Assembly: GCF_004134865.1 (NCBI RefSeq)
Contig: NZ_SDPO01000002.1
Location: forward strand, 1-64,000
Length of the DNA: 64,000 bases
Source: Agromyces fucosus
Lineage (GTDB): Bacteria; Actinomycetota; Actinomycetes; Actinomycetales; Microbacteriaceae
Direction: 5' to 3'
The number at the start of each line of letters is the position of its first letter. The first letter of the stretch is position 1. Position numbers and translations under genes: made by a program. The notes beneath the pieces are model-generated. The model ran no database searches and had not been told where the DNA came from. It saw nothing but the letters and a program-made list of their open reading frames with translations. Positions 23,321 to 31,745 of the stretch are shown piece by piece.

Positions 23321-23346
23321 AATGCCCCGCCTGACGGCGGGGCATT
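23321..23346. terminator. bidirectional terminator hairpin
   Basis: AATGCCCCGCC - TGAC - GGCGGGGCATT: a perfect 11-bp stem with a 4-base loop. It ends the PfkB-SurE operon on the plus strand and the tRNA-Ala gene on the minus strand. Confidence 0.85.
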
Positions 23347-23353
23347 CTCTCGG

Positions 23354-23426
23354 TGGACCCTAGGAGATTCGAACTCCTGACCTCCTCGATGCGAACGAGG
23401 CGCGCTACCAGCTGCGCCAAGGGCCC
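23354..23426 (-). tRNA. tRNA-Ala (anticodon CGC)
   Basis: The minus strand folds as a full cloverleaf. The acceptor GGGCCCT pairs with AGGGTCC, the D arm is GCGC...GCGC, the anticodon stem CCTCG/CGAGG holds loop TTCGCAT (anticodon CGC), and the T arm AGGAG/CTCCT holds TTCGAAT. The third acceptor pair is G3:U70, the identity element of tRNA-Ala. Discriminator A73 is present; CCA is not completely encoded (ACCG). Terminator at 23321-23346. Confidence 0.96.
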
Positions 23427-23488
23427 GAGCGAGAAAAAGCTTATCATCCCGCAGTTGGTGGTTCAGACCATCCGCACCGCTCGGCCGG

Positions 23489-24532
23489 TCAACCGGCTTG
23501 GCGCCGCCGTCGCAGCACGGCGTCGAGGTCGTCGAATCCCGGCTGCGCCTCGTCGATGATGCCCATGCGCGCGTACGGGCTGACGGGCGTGTCGTCGCGT
23601 ACCGAGGGCGTCGCCGTCGCACGAGCACCGGATGCCGCGGCGTGCGCCGCCGGCGCGATGACGGGCAGCTCGGGTTCGAGCTCCGCAGCACGTCGCGCGA
23701 TGTCGTCGCCGACCTCTGCGCGCTTGAGTTCCGCAGCGGCATCGATGGACGCCATCGCCATCGCGGCGATCGTTCCCCGCGAGAGGTGCAGCGGCCGGGG
23801 AAGCGGCTGGGGCACCCAGCCGTCGACCTGCGATTCGGGCTCGACGAGGTCGATGGGCTCGAACGGTTGCGCCTCGACGACGGCCACGGGCGGGGCGGCG
23901 ACGCGAACCGCGGGGCGCACACGCGCGAGTCGAACGAGACCGGAGACGGCGAGGGCGATGCCGAGCGCACCGACCACGGGCACGATGAGCGACCCGCCGA
24001 GCGCGGCCGCGATGCCGCCGCCGACGACCGTGAGCAGTGAGACGAGCAGCACGAGCGAGCAGAGGGCGCGGCCGCGGCGCAGTCGTTTGCGTGCCAGGGC
24101 GCTGGCCGCAGGACGCGCCACGGGGGCGGGCGCCGCCGGGTCGACCGGGGCGATGATGGCGATCGGCTCGGTCGCCGCTGCGGCGGCCGCGAGCACGACG
24201 CCCACGCGGAGCCGCGCGGCATCGACGGCGCCTTCGGCAGCCCAGCGCTCCGCGAGCGCCTCCCGTTCCTCGGCCTCGGCCGTCAGCCGGGCCGTCGCCT
24301 CGCGCTGCTGCAGGATGCGCTGCTGCGCCGCGACCTCGCGAGCCGTCGCCTCGACCCTCACGGCCTCGGGCGTCTCGGCGGTCTCAGCCAGGATGCGGAG
24401 GGTCTGCTGGAGCCGTACCGCGTTGCGTTCGGTGGCCAGGTACTGGCGCCGACGGAGCCAGTTCGGCAGGAGGTACGCGATCCACAGCGCGGCCGCCACA
24501 GCCACGAGCAGTCCCCCACCGATCACGTCCAT
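23489..24532 (-). CDS. large membrane-anchored protein of unknown function
   Basis: 347 residues. There is an N-terminal membrane helix (MDVIGGGLLVAVAAALWIAYLLPNWL), then an Arg/Glu-rich predicted coiled coil (about 28-100). A pair of helices follows at about 150-195 (ALCSLVLLVSLLTVVGGGIAAALGGSLIVPVVGALGIALAV), and then a Pro-rich soluble C-terminus with PFEPIDLVEP and a final PGFDDLDAVLRRRRQAG. I recall such proteins next to a GNAT and galU in Microbacteriaceae but know no function. It could be a divisome or envelope scaffold. It is on the same strand as the GNAT and galU genes, 52 bases downstream. Confidence 0.75.
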   Translation of the reverse strand: MDVIGGGLLVAVAAALWIAYLLPNWLRRRQYLATERNAVRLQQTLRILAETAETPEAVRVEATAREVAAQQRILQQREATARLTAEAEEREALAERWAAEGAVDAARLRVGVVLAAAAAATEPIAIIAPVDPAAPAPVARPAASALARKRLRRGRALCSLVLLVSLLTVVGGGIAAALGGSLIVPVVGALGIALAVSGLVRLARVRPAVRVAAPPVAVVEAQPFEPIDLVEPESQVDGWVPQPLPRPLHLSRGTIAAMAMASIDAAAELKRAEVGDDIARRAAELEPELPVIAPAAHAAASGARATATPSVRDDTPVSPYARMGIIDEAQPGFDDLDAVLRRRRQAG

Positions 24533-24584
24533 GGGACAACGCTAGGTCACTGCATGCCTTCGGACGTACTCGCCGCCCGCGTGT

Positions 24585-25247
24585 TCACCGATCGGGCAGC
24601 CGCAGCGGCCGAGCGGATGCCTCGCGGTCGGCATCGCTCACCCGCGCGAGCCCCTCGGGCACGAGCCCGTCGCGCCACCGGCGGAGCACTCCGCGCGGCA
24701 CCTCCTCCGCCACGAGGGCGAATGCGAAGTGGTCGCTCCAGATGCCGTTGATGTGGATGAATCGACGCCGCAGCCCCTCGTAGCGGAAGCCGAGCTTCTC
24801 GACCACGCGCAGCGACGGCCCGTTCTCGGGACGGATGCAGATCTCCATGCGATGCAGCCTCAAGGTGCCGAAGCAGTAGTCGGTGGCGAGGGCGACGGCC
24901 GTCGGGGTGATGCCCCGCCCCGCGACATCCTGTGCGACCCAGTAGCCGATCGTCGCAGACGACAGCGACCCGTACGCGATCGATGAGACGTTCAGCTGCC
25001 CGACCAGCTGCCCTTCGACCTCGACGACGAACGGGAGCGCATGCCCGGTGCGGGCGTGCGCCAGCAGGTTGCGGATGCTCCCGCGCGTGTCGATGATCGA
25101 GCCGCCGCCCGGGTACGTCGCCTCCCACTGCCGGAGCCACCCGCGATTCGCGATCAGGACGCGCTCGAGTGGCTTGGCGTCGCGGACGCGGATGGGTCGC
25201 AGCGTGACGTCACCGTCTCGCAGGGTGGGCACGGCGACTGCGGGCAT
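24585..25247 (-). CDS. GNAT N-acetyltransferase (RimJ/RimL-like)
   Basis: 220 residues of the RimJ/RimL acetyltransferase_3 type. Visible are VTLRPIRVRDAKPLERVL, the acetyl-CoA loop region GYWVAQDVAGRGITPTAVALATDYCF and the C-terminal MEICIRPENGPSLRVVEKLGFRYEGLRRRFIHINGIWSDHFAFAL. It acetylates a protein N-terminus or a small amine; the target is unknown. ATG 25247 sits six bases after a TACAGT -10 box. It starts two bases after galU, so it may be read both from galU and from its own promoter. Confidence 0.87.
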   Translation of the reverse strand: MPAVAVPTLRDGDVTLRPIRVRDAKPLERVLIANRGWLRQWEATYPGGGSIIDTRGSIRNLLAHARTGHALPFVVEVEGQLVGQLNVSSIAYGSLSSATIGYWVAQDVAGRGITPTAVALATDYCFGTLRLHRMEICIRPENGPSLRVVEKLGFRYEGLRRRFIHINGIWSDHFAFALVAEEVPRGVLRRWRDGLVPEGLARVSDADREASARPLRLPDR

Positions 25248-25249
25248 TC

Positions 25250-26149
25250 TCAGACTGTATCGAGTCCTGCCGCGTACTCGATGAGCCACGGGCGGAGATC
25301 CGGCCCGAGGTCGTCGCGATCGGCGGCGAGCTGGATGACCGCCTTGATGTAGTCGAGCTTGTCGCCCGTGTCGTACCGGCGCCCCCGGAAGACGACGCCG
25401 TACACGCCGCCGGTGCCCTCGACGTCGCCCGCCATGGTCATGAGCGCGTCGGTCAGCTGGATCTCCCCGCCCTTGCCGGGAGGCGTCTGCTCGAGGATGC
25501 CGAAGACCTCGGGCTTCAGCACGTAGCGGCCGATGACCGCGTAGTTCGACGGTGCGACGTCTTTCGCCGGCTTCTCGACGAGGCCGGTGACGCGCACGAC
25601 GTCGGGGTCGTCGGTCGCCTCGACCGCTGCGGCGCCGTAGAGGTGGATGGAGTCGGGATCGACCTCGAGGAGCGCGACGATCGAGGCGTCCCGCGCCACC
25701 TGCTCGTCGAGCATGCGCGTCAGGAGGGGGTCGCGGGCGTCGATGATGTCGTCGCCGAGGAGCACGGCGAACGGCTGGTCGCCGACGTGCATGTGGGCAC
25801 GCAGGACCGCGTGTCCGAGGCCGAGCGGGTCGCCCTGGCGCACGTAGTGCATGTCGGCGAGGTCGGTCGACTCGGTGACCTTCGCGAGCTTGACCGTGTC
25901 GCCCTTGGCCTCGAGGGTCGCCTCGAGTTCGGCGACGCGGTCGAAGTGGTTCTCGAGGGCGTTCTTGTTCCGCCCGGTCACCATCAGCACGTCGGTGAGG
26001 CCGGCCTCGACGGCCTCTTCGACGACGTACTGGATGGCCGGCCGGTCGACGACCGGGAGCATCTCCTTCGGCATCGCCTTCGTCGCGGGCAGGAAGCGAG
26101 TGCCGAGCCCTGCAGCGGGAATGACGGCCTTCGTGATCCGTTGAGTCAT
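25250..26149 (-). CDS. galU: UTP-glucose-1-phosphate uridylyltransferase
   Basis: 299 residues. Visible are the nucleotidyltransferase loop AVIPAAGLGTRFLPATKAMPKEMLPVVDRPAIQYVVEEAVEAG at the N-terminus, VRQGDPLGLGHAVL, LLGDDIID, GLVEKPAKD and the C-terminal GRRYDTGDKLDYIKA. GalU makes UDP-glucose for cell-wall glycans, trehalose and polysaccharides. The frame is open for 740 bases upstream, but conserved sequence begins at ATG 26149, seven bases after a TACGCT -10 box. It is divergent from the folate cyclo-ligase gene. Confidence 0.95.
   Translation of the reverse strand: MTQRITKAVIPAAGLGTRFLPATKAMPKEMLPVVDRPAIQYVVEEAVEAGLTDVLMVTGRNKNALENHFDRVAELEATLEAKGDTVKLAKVTESTDLADMHYVRQGDPLGLGHAVLRAHMHVGDQPFAVLLGDDIIDARDPLLTRMLDEQVARDASIVALLEVDPDSIHLYGAAAVEATDDPDVVRVTGLVEKPAKDVAPSNYAVIGRYVLKPEVFGILEQTPPGKGGEIQLTDALMTMAGDVEGTGGVYGVVFRGRRYDTGDKLDYIKAVIQLAADRDDLGPDLRPWLIEYAAGLDTV
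25254..25259 (-). promoter_or_regulatory. -10 box of GNAT gene, leaderless
   Basis: TACAGT on the minus strand, six bases before ATG 25247. It lies inside the last codons of galU. Confidence 0.45.
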
Positions 26150-26156
26150 GCGACTC

Positions 26157-26162
26157 AGCGTA
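26157..26162 (-). promoter_or_regulatory. -10 box of galU, leaderless
   Basis: TACGCT on the minus strand, seven bases before ATG 26149. Confidence 0.55.
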
Positions 26163-26199
26163 CCCGTCGCCCCTCTGAGGCGTTCCGGCCGCATCGTCC

Positions 26200-26205
26200 T
26201 AGGAT
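26200..26205 (+). promoter_or_regulatory. -10 box of folate cyclo-ligase gene, leaderless
   Basis: TAGGAT, seven bases before ATG 26213. Together with the galU box it leaves only 63 bases between two divergent leaderless starts. Confidence 0.55.
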
Positions 26206-26212
26206 GTGTGGC

Positions 26213-26791
26213 ATGCCCGACGATCCGGATGTGGACAAGCGGATCCTCCGCGCCGAGTTGCGAGAGCGACGCCGCAACATGCCGGCTCACGAGCGCGAAC
26301 TCGCGACCGAGGGCTTCACCGCCCGGCTCGAGGAGCTGATCGGCTCGACGCAGGCGGAATCGATCTCCTGCTACCTCTCGATGCCGACCGAACCGAACAC
26401 CCGGCCCTTCGTGAACTGGGCCGAGGCGCGCGGCATCCGCGTGCTGTTCCCGGTGACACGCGAAGACGGCCTGCTCGACTGGACGGTCGGCGAGGAGGAG
26501 ACCGAGACGCTCGGCCTCCACGGCACGCCAGAGGCGGTCGGCGAGCTGCTCGGGCCGATGGCGATCAACGACGTCGATCTCATCATCGTGCCGGCCGCCG
26601 CCATCGACGCGACGGGCATGCGCCTCGGCTGGGGCAGGGGCTATTTCGACAAGACCCTCGGATCGATGGGAAAATGTCCTCCGGTGTACGCCGTGGTCTT
26701 CGACAGCGAGTTCGTCGAGACCGTGCCGCGTGAGGTCCACGACCAGCCCGTGAACGGCATCGTGACGCCCACGCGCATCATCGCGTTCTGA
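26213..26791 (+). CDS. 5-formyltetrahydrofolate cyclo-ligase
   Basis: 192 residues. The family is shown by KRILRAELRERRRNM at the N-terminus, CYLSMPTEPNTRPFVNWAEARGIRVLFPV and the C-terminal LIIVPAAAIDATGMRLGWGRGYFDKTL (the phosphate and folate loop), then GIVTPTRII. The enzyme uses ATP to turn 5-formyl-THF into 5,10-methenyl-THF and so recycles an inhibitory folate. The start is set by the -10 box seven bases upstream. The following fmdB gene has its own ribosome site 43 bases on. Confidence 0.93.
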   Translation: MPDDPDVDKRILRAELRERRRNMPAHERELATEGFTARLEELIGSTQAESISCYLSMPTEPNTRPFVNWAEARGIRVLFPVTREDGLLDWTVGEEETETLGLHGTPEAVGELLGPMAINDVDLIIVPAAAIDATGMRLGWGRGYFDKTLGSMGKCPPVYAVVFDSEFVETVPREVHDQPVNGIVTPTRIIAF

Positions 26792-26833
26792 CCGGCGAAC
26801 CGCCGTCGAAAACCCGAAATCGGAAGAAGCTCC

Positions 26834-27199
26834 ATGCCCACGTACTCCTACCGTTGCACCGAGTGCGACAACGCCTTCGACATCCACCAGGCATTCACCG
26901 ACGACACGCTCACGGTCTGCGAGGTGTGCGGCGGCAAGCTGCGCAAGCTCTTCAACACGATCGGCGTGACCTTCAACGGCTCCGGCTTCTACCGCACCGA
27001 TTCCCGCAACGGCGGCTCGGGCTCCTCGGGTTCCGGTTCCGGTTCCGGTTCGTCATCGGGCTCGTCGAGCTCGTCGAGCTCGAGCTCGAGCTCGAGCTCG
27101 TCGAGCTCGAGTTCATCGAGCTCGGGTTCGTCGAGCTCCTCCGGCGGGTCGTCGGGGTCCGGTTCCTCCACGTCGTCGGGCGGCTCCTCGTCGAAGTGA
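26834..27199 (+). CDS. FmdB family zinc-ribbon protein with Ser/Gly tail
   Basis: 121 residues. The N-terminal 50 form the FmdB zinc ribbon, MPTYSYRCTEC..., with Cys8, Cys11, Cys29 and Cys32, and then LFNTIGVTFNGSGFYRTDSR. The remaining 60 or so residues are almost only Ser and Gly, built from TCG/AGC/TCC codons, so the DNA is a run of GAGCTC-type repeats (about 27020-27190). FmdB proteins are small putative regulators of unknown mechanism; a Ser-rich tail of varying length is common in the family. GGAAGAAG precedes ATG 26834. Confidence 0.88.
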   Translation: MPTYSYRCTECDNAFDIHQAFTDDTLTVCEVCGGKLRKLFNTIGVTFNGSGFYRTDSRNGGSGSSGSGSGSGSSSGSSSSSSSSSSSSSSSSSSSSSGSSSSSGGSSGSGSSTSSGGSSSK

Positions 27200-27238
27200 C
27201 CGTCGGCTAGCGTGGTGGCCGTCGAAACCACGACACCC

Positions 27239-27258
27239 GGATCCGAGCACTCGGATCC
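27239..27258 (+). promoter_or_regulatory. hairpin in the mscL leader
   Basis: GGATCCGAG-CA-CTCGGATCC, a perfect inverted repeat 21 bases upstream of the mscL GTG. A smaller stem GTGGT...ACCAC precedes it (about 27212-27232), as does a TAGCGT -10-like box at 27208-27213. It could end the fmdB transcript or shape the mscL leader; no T-tract follows. Confidence 0.4.
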
Positions 27259-27279
27259 CCCATCGACGAAGGGCGAGCC

Positions 27280-27702
27280 GTGATCAAGGGCTTCAAGGAA
27301 TTCATCATGCGGGGCAACGTCATCGACCTCGCCGTCGCGGTGGTCATCGGCGCCGCATTCACCTCGGTCGTGAACGCGATCGTCGAAGGGCTCATCAATC
27401 CCCTGATCAGCCTGCTCTTCAAGGCCGACAGCCTCGACGACCTCACCTTCAAGCTCGGCCCCGCGACGTTCGCCTACGGATCGATCATCGGGGCGATCAT
27501 CTCGTTCCTCGCCGTCGCCGCCGTCGTCTACTTCGTGTTCGTCATGCCGATGAACCACTTCAAGGAGCGGGCGGAGGCCAAGCGCAAGGCGGGCCGGCCC
27601 GACCCCGAGGAGCCTGAGACCGAGCTCACCGTGCTCGCGCAGATCCGCGACCTGCTCGCCGAGCGCAGCACCGACGCCGGCACTGGCGCGCATCGCGAGT
27701 GA
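27280..27702 (+). CDS. mscL: large-conductance mechanosensitive channel
   Basis: 140 residues. The MscL signature GFKEFIMRGNVIDLAVAVVIGAAFTSVVNAIVEGLINPLI covers the N-terminal amphipathic helix and TM1. TM2 is SFLAVAAVVYFVFVMPMNHF, and the C-terminal helical bundle ends LAQIRDLLAERS. It opens under membrane tension to release solutes in hypo-osmotic shock. GTG 27280 with GAAGGGCG upstream is chosen because MIKGFKEF is the family's usual start. It converges on the small gene at 27703. Confidence 0.95.
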   Translation: MIKGFKEFIMRGNVIDLAVAVVIGAAFTSVVNAIVEGLINPLISLLFKADSLDDLTFKLGPATFAYGSIIGAIISFLAVAAVVYFVFVMPMNHFKERAEAKRKAGRPDPEEPETELTVLAQIRDLLAERSTDAGTGAHRE

Positions 27703-27912
27703 TCAGGTCTGCTTCCAGTGCGGGGGCCGGTCGCGGGTCAGGCGTTCGTCGTCGGATGTCCCGGGGCCGGCCTTCCCCGTGCGCGGCTCAGGGGCTTCGA
27801 GCCGGTCGACCGGCACTTCGGGTGACGGATCGGAACCGGGCGCAGGCGTGAGCCTCGCGCGGCGCGCCCGCCCGGTGGCGCGTTCGACCCGCTGACGCGG
27901 TTCCTCGGTCAT
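27703..27912 (-). CDS. small hydrophilic protein downstream of the helicase-like gene
   Basis: 69 residues, rich in Arg, Pro, Glu and Asp, with no hydrophobic segment. The C-terminus reads DDERLTRDRPPHWKQT. I recall small proteins ending in a similar DxPPHW motif after this helicase gene in Microbacteriaceae, which supports a real gene. The ATG overlaps the helicase stop by four bases (ATGA), so it should be translated by coupling. It is probably disordered; function unknown. Confidence 0.6.
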   Translation of the reverse strand: MTEEPRQRVERATGRARRARLTPAPGSDPSPEVPVDRLEAPEPRTGKAGPGTSDDERLTRDRPPHWKQT

Positions 27913-30900
27913 CGGCGTTCGGCCGCGACATCCGCCGTTCGCTCGGCGTCCGGCCTCCCGAGCAGTGACGCGACCCGCGAGGCGACCGCCTCGGGATTCC
28001 CGAAGAGCTCGAAGCTGTGCACGCGCAGGTAGTGCCAGCCGAGACGGCGCAGCACGTCGGGGCGCAGGCGAAGCGATTCGCGAAGGCTGAGGCCGGCGAG
28101 TGCGTCATCGGTCTCGACGACGACCGCCTTGCCGGCGTTCGCGGCGGCGAGCGCGAGGCGTCCGCGGTGGCCGACGCTGACCCGCACGCCGCGGCGCTCG
28201 AGCCGCGCGGCGAGGTCGTGCAGCATCGAGGGGGCTTCCCCGGTCGCGCTGGGTCCGGCCGCGCGCTCCTCGGTCTGCGTGAGCACGTTGGCGAGGGCGA
28301 GCACGCCGTGGCTCTGGCGGTCCTCGTCGATGTCCTCGGGGCGGAACGCCGAGACGACGTCCATCGAGCGCCGTGCGCGGGTCATGCCGACGGCGAGGAG
28401 CCGGTCGCCACCTGGCTCGCCGAGCGATCCGAAGTTCGAGAGCAGCCGGCCGTGCGGGGTGCGCCCGTACCCCACCGAGAAGATCACCCGGTCGCGGCTC
28501 TGCGCGACGGCCTGCTCGAGGGTGAGCACCGTGAACGGCTCGGCACGGTCCTTCAGGATGAAGTCGGAGAGATCGGTACGCTTCGCGAACGCCGCGAGCA
28601 CCGCCTGGTGCACGCGTGCGGCATGCTTCGTGCTCGCGGTGATGACCATGAGGGACTCGCGAGGGCGCTTGACCGCGTGCTCCATGACGAGCTCGACCAC
28701 CTTCGCGACCTCGGAGTCGATCGACTCGACGGTGCCGGTGACGGTGTCGGGCAGGCCGTTGCCCGAGACGTAGTGCAGGCCGAGGCTGCCGTGGCCGAGG
28801 AAGCTCCCCGCCCACGGCAGCGAGACGATGCGCCCGGCGTAGAAGCGGTTGTTCACGAGCTCGGCGAGGTCTTCGCCGCCCGCCCGGTAGCTGCGGGTCA
28901 GGGTGAGGGTCGGCAGGAGCTCACCGAGCCGGGCCAGCGCCGAGTCGGCGTGCAGGGCGTCGACGCCGTGCTCGGTCGACGACGTACGAGGCTGTTCGAC
29001 GTCGTCGAGGCCGGTCTCGAAGAGGGTCGGCGTCTGGGTGACCGGGTCGCCGAATGCGACGACCTGCTTCGCGCGGCGGATCGCACCGAGGTTCTCGGCG
29101 ATGCTCGTGGCGCCGGCATCGACGAGGATCACCGTGTCGAAGCCTATCGAGTCGTCGATCGCGGCGACGTCGTACGGTGAGGCGAGCCAGATCGGAGCGA
29201 GGGCGCGGAAGAGATGGGGCGTCTCCGCCTGCAGCGTCGCCGGACGCACCCGGTCGCCGCGGAGCATCCGCTTCAGTCGCCCGGCCTCGTCGGCGTGGTC
29301 GACGAGGGCCACCTTCCAGTTCTCGGCGAGCCGCCAGGCGAGGAGCGGGCCGGCGGCGGAGGCGTGGGCCTCGTCGACGAGTCGGAAGTCGCCCTCGAGG
29401 CGGTCGAGCACCGAGGTGTTGGCACCGAGCAGCGCCTTCTCGTTCGCGAGCACCGATTCCAGCACCGACTGCCACCAGGCGAGCTCGAGTTCCGCCGCGA
29501 CCGCGCGCTCGGGCACGTGCCGCTTGGCGAGGTCGAGCAGCAGCGGGTCGAGGCCGAGGTCGCGCAGGCGCCCGAGCACCGCCGTGCGCTCCTGCAGGTT
29601 CGTCAGCACCTCGGACTCGGCGGCGAGCCCTTCGAGCGCCGACGTGAGTTCCCGAATCGGGCGGGAGGCGAGCTGGCGAGAGGTGCCGACGACACCGAGC
29701 GGCGCGTCGAGCGCCCCGAGGTCGGCGACGACCTGCTGGTATGCGACGTGCACGTCGTCGATGCCGACGGGAACGCCGGGGATCGCACCGGCATCCGAGT
29801 ACCGCTGCCAGAGCGTGCGCTGCTGCTGGATGCCGCGGAGCGCCGAGTTGAGGTCGGAGACGTGCACGCCGGGGCGCACGAACTCGAGTGCGTGCCGCCG
29901 CAGACGCCGACGGTTCGCACCGGACATGCCGGGCGAGTCGCGCCGTGACGAGGTCGCCGCGATGAGCTCTCCGAGCGGCCGGTCGAAGACCGAGGGCTGG
30001 AAGCGGTCGAGCGTCTCGCGCACGTCGAGCAGCAGTCGGAGGAAGACGCCGAGCTCGGCGACCGACTCGAACTCGCGCAGGCGGGTCTGCGCGATGAGCG
30101 CTCGGCCACGGTCGAGCAGTCGCGGCAGGTCGCTGCGCGAGAGTCGCTTCGCGAGCTCGTGCGCACCCGTCGCCTCTTCGGAGGAGGTGAACGAGGCGCC
30201 GTACCAGGGCGAGTCTCCGGGACCGTAGCGGAACTCGCCGAGCGAGGCGGCTCGGGCGAGATCGCCGGCGACCTCGTCACGACGGTCGGCGACTGCCACG
30301 AGCGCGGCATGGTCGAGGCGCGCCGTCGTCGACGGGGGGCTCGGCACGAGCGCGAGGCTCGCGAGCTCGCCCAGCGCGTCGAGCACCGAGACGTGCAGCT
30401 CGGGGTCCTTGCGGGTGAGCGCGGAGCGGTAGTCGAGCAACACCTTGCGCAGGCGCACGAGCGCGTCGTCGACGTCGGCGACCCTCGGCCGCTCCGCCTT
30501 CTCGTTGCGCGAGATCGACTGGATCAGTTCACGACGGAGTCCGGCCGTGGTGACGGCCGCGCCGCCGAGCCCGACCTGCCCGAGGCGGTGCGCGATGCCG
30601 TCGAGGCTCGCTCGCCGCGCGCCGACGACGAGCACGCGCTTGTCCTTGGCGACGAGCGCCCCGATCGCGTTGACGATGGTCTGCGTGCCGCCGGTGCCGG
30701 GCAGCGTCTTCACGACGACCGAGGTGCCAGCCTCGATCTCGGCGACCGCCTGTTCCTGCTCGGGGTCGGCGTCGAGGAGGAGCGTGTCGGTCGAGGGCGG
30801 GCGCGCGTCCTGCGAGACCGCGCGCACGCGCTCCCCTGTGGCGGCGACGACCGACGCGCGCGACGCGGGGTTGCCGGCGATCGCGTCGATGACGGGGTGC

Positions 30901-31682
30901 TCGAGCTTCGCGGCATCCGCTGCCATCTCGGGGCCGACTTCGGCGAACGAGGAGACGACGAGGCGCGGCGCGACGTGGAACCAGGGCAGGTGGCTCGTGA
31001 GGCCGCGAAGCCGGTCGATGACGGGCTGCGGCTTGAACACGCCGTTCGTGATCGCGAGCGCCACGAACGCGTCGGCGTCGAGCGTGATCTGGAACTGCTC
31101 GCGGAGCTCGCGGGCGAGCGCCGGGTTCAGGAACGGCTGCCCCTTGAGCTTCAGCTCGAAGTCGCGGCCGTAGCGACGGATCGCGAGCGGACGCAGGAGG
31201 ACCGGGGCCAGGAACTCCTCGCCGGCGTTGCGCCACGAGGCGAGGCCGATCGCGAGGTGCACCGACTCGATGCCGCGCACCGAGCGCAGTTCGATGCCCT
31301 TCTGCGTGATCTCGGCTGCGGCGAGCCGCGCGTTCCTGAGGGCCAGCTCGTCGCGGATGAGGCTCGAGAGCAGGGTCGACTTGCCGGTGATGAACTGGGG
31401 CAGGCCGCCGGGGTGCGTCGTGGAGAGTTCGATGCGTGTGTGAGGCGTGTCGACGAAGCGGGCGAGCGGCGAGCGTCCGCCGACGGCGGCGAGCTCGGCG
31501 TTCCAGCGCCGCCAGGCGGGTTCGGCGACGTTGCCCGCGACCAGGTCGGGGTCGCCGAGGCTCAATCCGTCGGGGCTCGTGATGTCGTGTCGCATGTGTT
31601 CCGGGGTGAGGTCGTCGGCGGCAGCATCGATCTCGGGGTCGAGGATGTCCTCCTCGTCGTGATTCCGATCGAGCCGCCGCAC
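27909..31682 (-). CDS. SF1 helicase-like protein with degenerate motifs and C-terminal nuclease-like domain
   Basis: About 1257 residues from GTG 31682. The layout matches DUF4011-type helicases: an N-terminal region with TTHPGGLPQFITGKSTLLSSLIRDE, RecA domain 1 from about residue 315, RecA domain 2 with RDRVIFSVGYGR and VGMTRARRSM (motif VI), and a last ~110 residues like the MTES_1575 Vsr-type nuclease (DVLRRLGWHYLRVHS). Key residues are changed. Walker A reads LPGTGGTQT, with Gly332 where Lys is expected. Walker B reads VILVDAGATS, with Ala for Glu. GDPVTQTP replaces GDPKQLPP. The nuclease Asp/Glu residues are not evident. The frame is intact. ATG 31594 is an alternative start. Function unknown; perhaps DNA or nucleotide binding without catalysis. 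Confidence 0.8.
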   Translation of the reverse strand: MRRLDRNHDEEDILDPEIDAAADDLTPEHMRHDITSPDGLSLGDPDLVAGNVAEPAWRRWNAELAAVGGRSPLARFVDTPHTRIELSTTHPGGLPQFITGKSTLLSSLIRDELALRNARLAAAEITQKGIELRSVRGIESVHLAIGLASWRNAGEEFLAPVLLRPLAIRRYGRDFELKLKGQPFLNPALARELREQFQITLDADAFVALAITNGVFKPQPVIDRLRGLTSHLPWFHVAPRLVVSSFAEVGPEMAADAAKLEHPVIDAIAGNPASRASVVAATGERVRAVSQDARPPSTDTLLLDADPEQEQAVAEIEAGTSVVVKTLPGTGGTQTIVNAIGALVAKDKRVLVVGARRASLDGIAHRLGQVGLGGAAVTTAGLRRELIQSISRNEKAERPRVADVDDALVRLRKVLLDYRSALTRKDPELHVSVLDALGELASLALVPSPPSTTARLDHAALVAVADRRDEVAGDLARAASLGEFRYGPGDSPWYGASFTSSEEATGAHELAKRLSRSDLPRLLDRGRALIAQTRLREFESVAELGVFLRLLLDVRETLDRFQPSVFDRPLGELIAATSSRRDSPGMSGANRRRLRRHALEFVRPGVHVSDLNSALRGIQQQRTLWQRYSDAGAIPGVPVGIDDVHVAYQQVVADLGALDAPLGVVGTSRQLASRPIRELTSALEGLAAESEVLTNLQERTAVLGRLRDLGLDPLLLDLAKRHVPERAVAAELELAWWQSVLESVLANEKALLGANTSVLDRLEGDFRLVDEAHASAAGPLLAWRLAENWKVALVDHADEAGRLKRMLRGDRVRPATLQAETPHLFRALAPIWLASPYDVAAIDDSIGFDTVILVDAGATSIAENLGAIRRAKQVVAFGDPVTQTPTLFETGLDDVEQPRTSSTEHGVDALHADSALARLGELLPTLTLTRSYRAGGEDLAELVNNRFYAGRIVSLPWAGSFLGHGSLGLHYVSGNGLPDTVTGTVESIDSEVAKVVELVMEHAVKRPRESLMVITASTKHAARVHQAVLAAFAKRTDLSDFILKDRAEPFTVLTLEQAVAQSRDRVIFSVGYGRTPHGRLLSNFGSLGEPGGDRLLAVGMTRARRSMDVVSAFRPEDIDEDRQSHGVLALANVLTQTEERAAGPSATGEAPSMLHDLAARLERRGVRVSVGHRGRLALAAANAGKAVVVETDDALAGLSLRESLRLRPDVLRRLGWHYLRVHSFELFGNPEAVASRVASLLGRPDAERTADVAAERR

Positions 31683-31745
31683 ACGGACACCATACGTGGA
31701 ATCACGCGGAATCCTCGGAGCATCGCCGCATCCGGAGCGCTTTCG

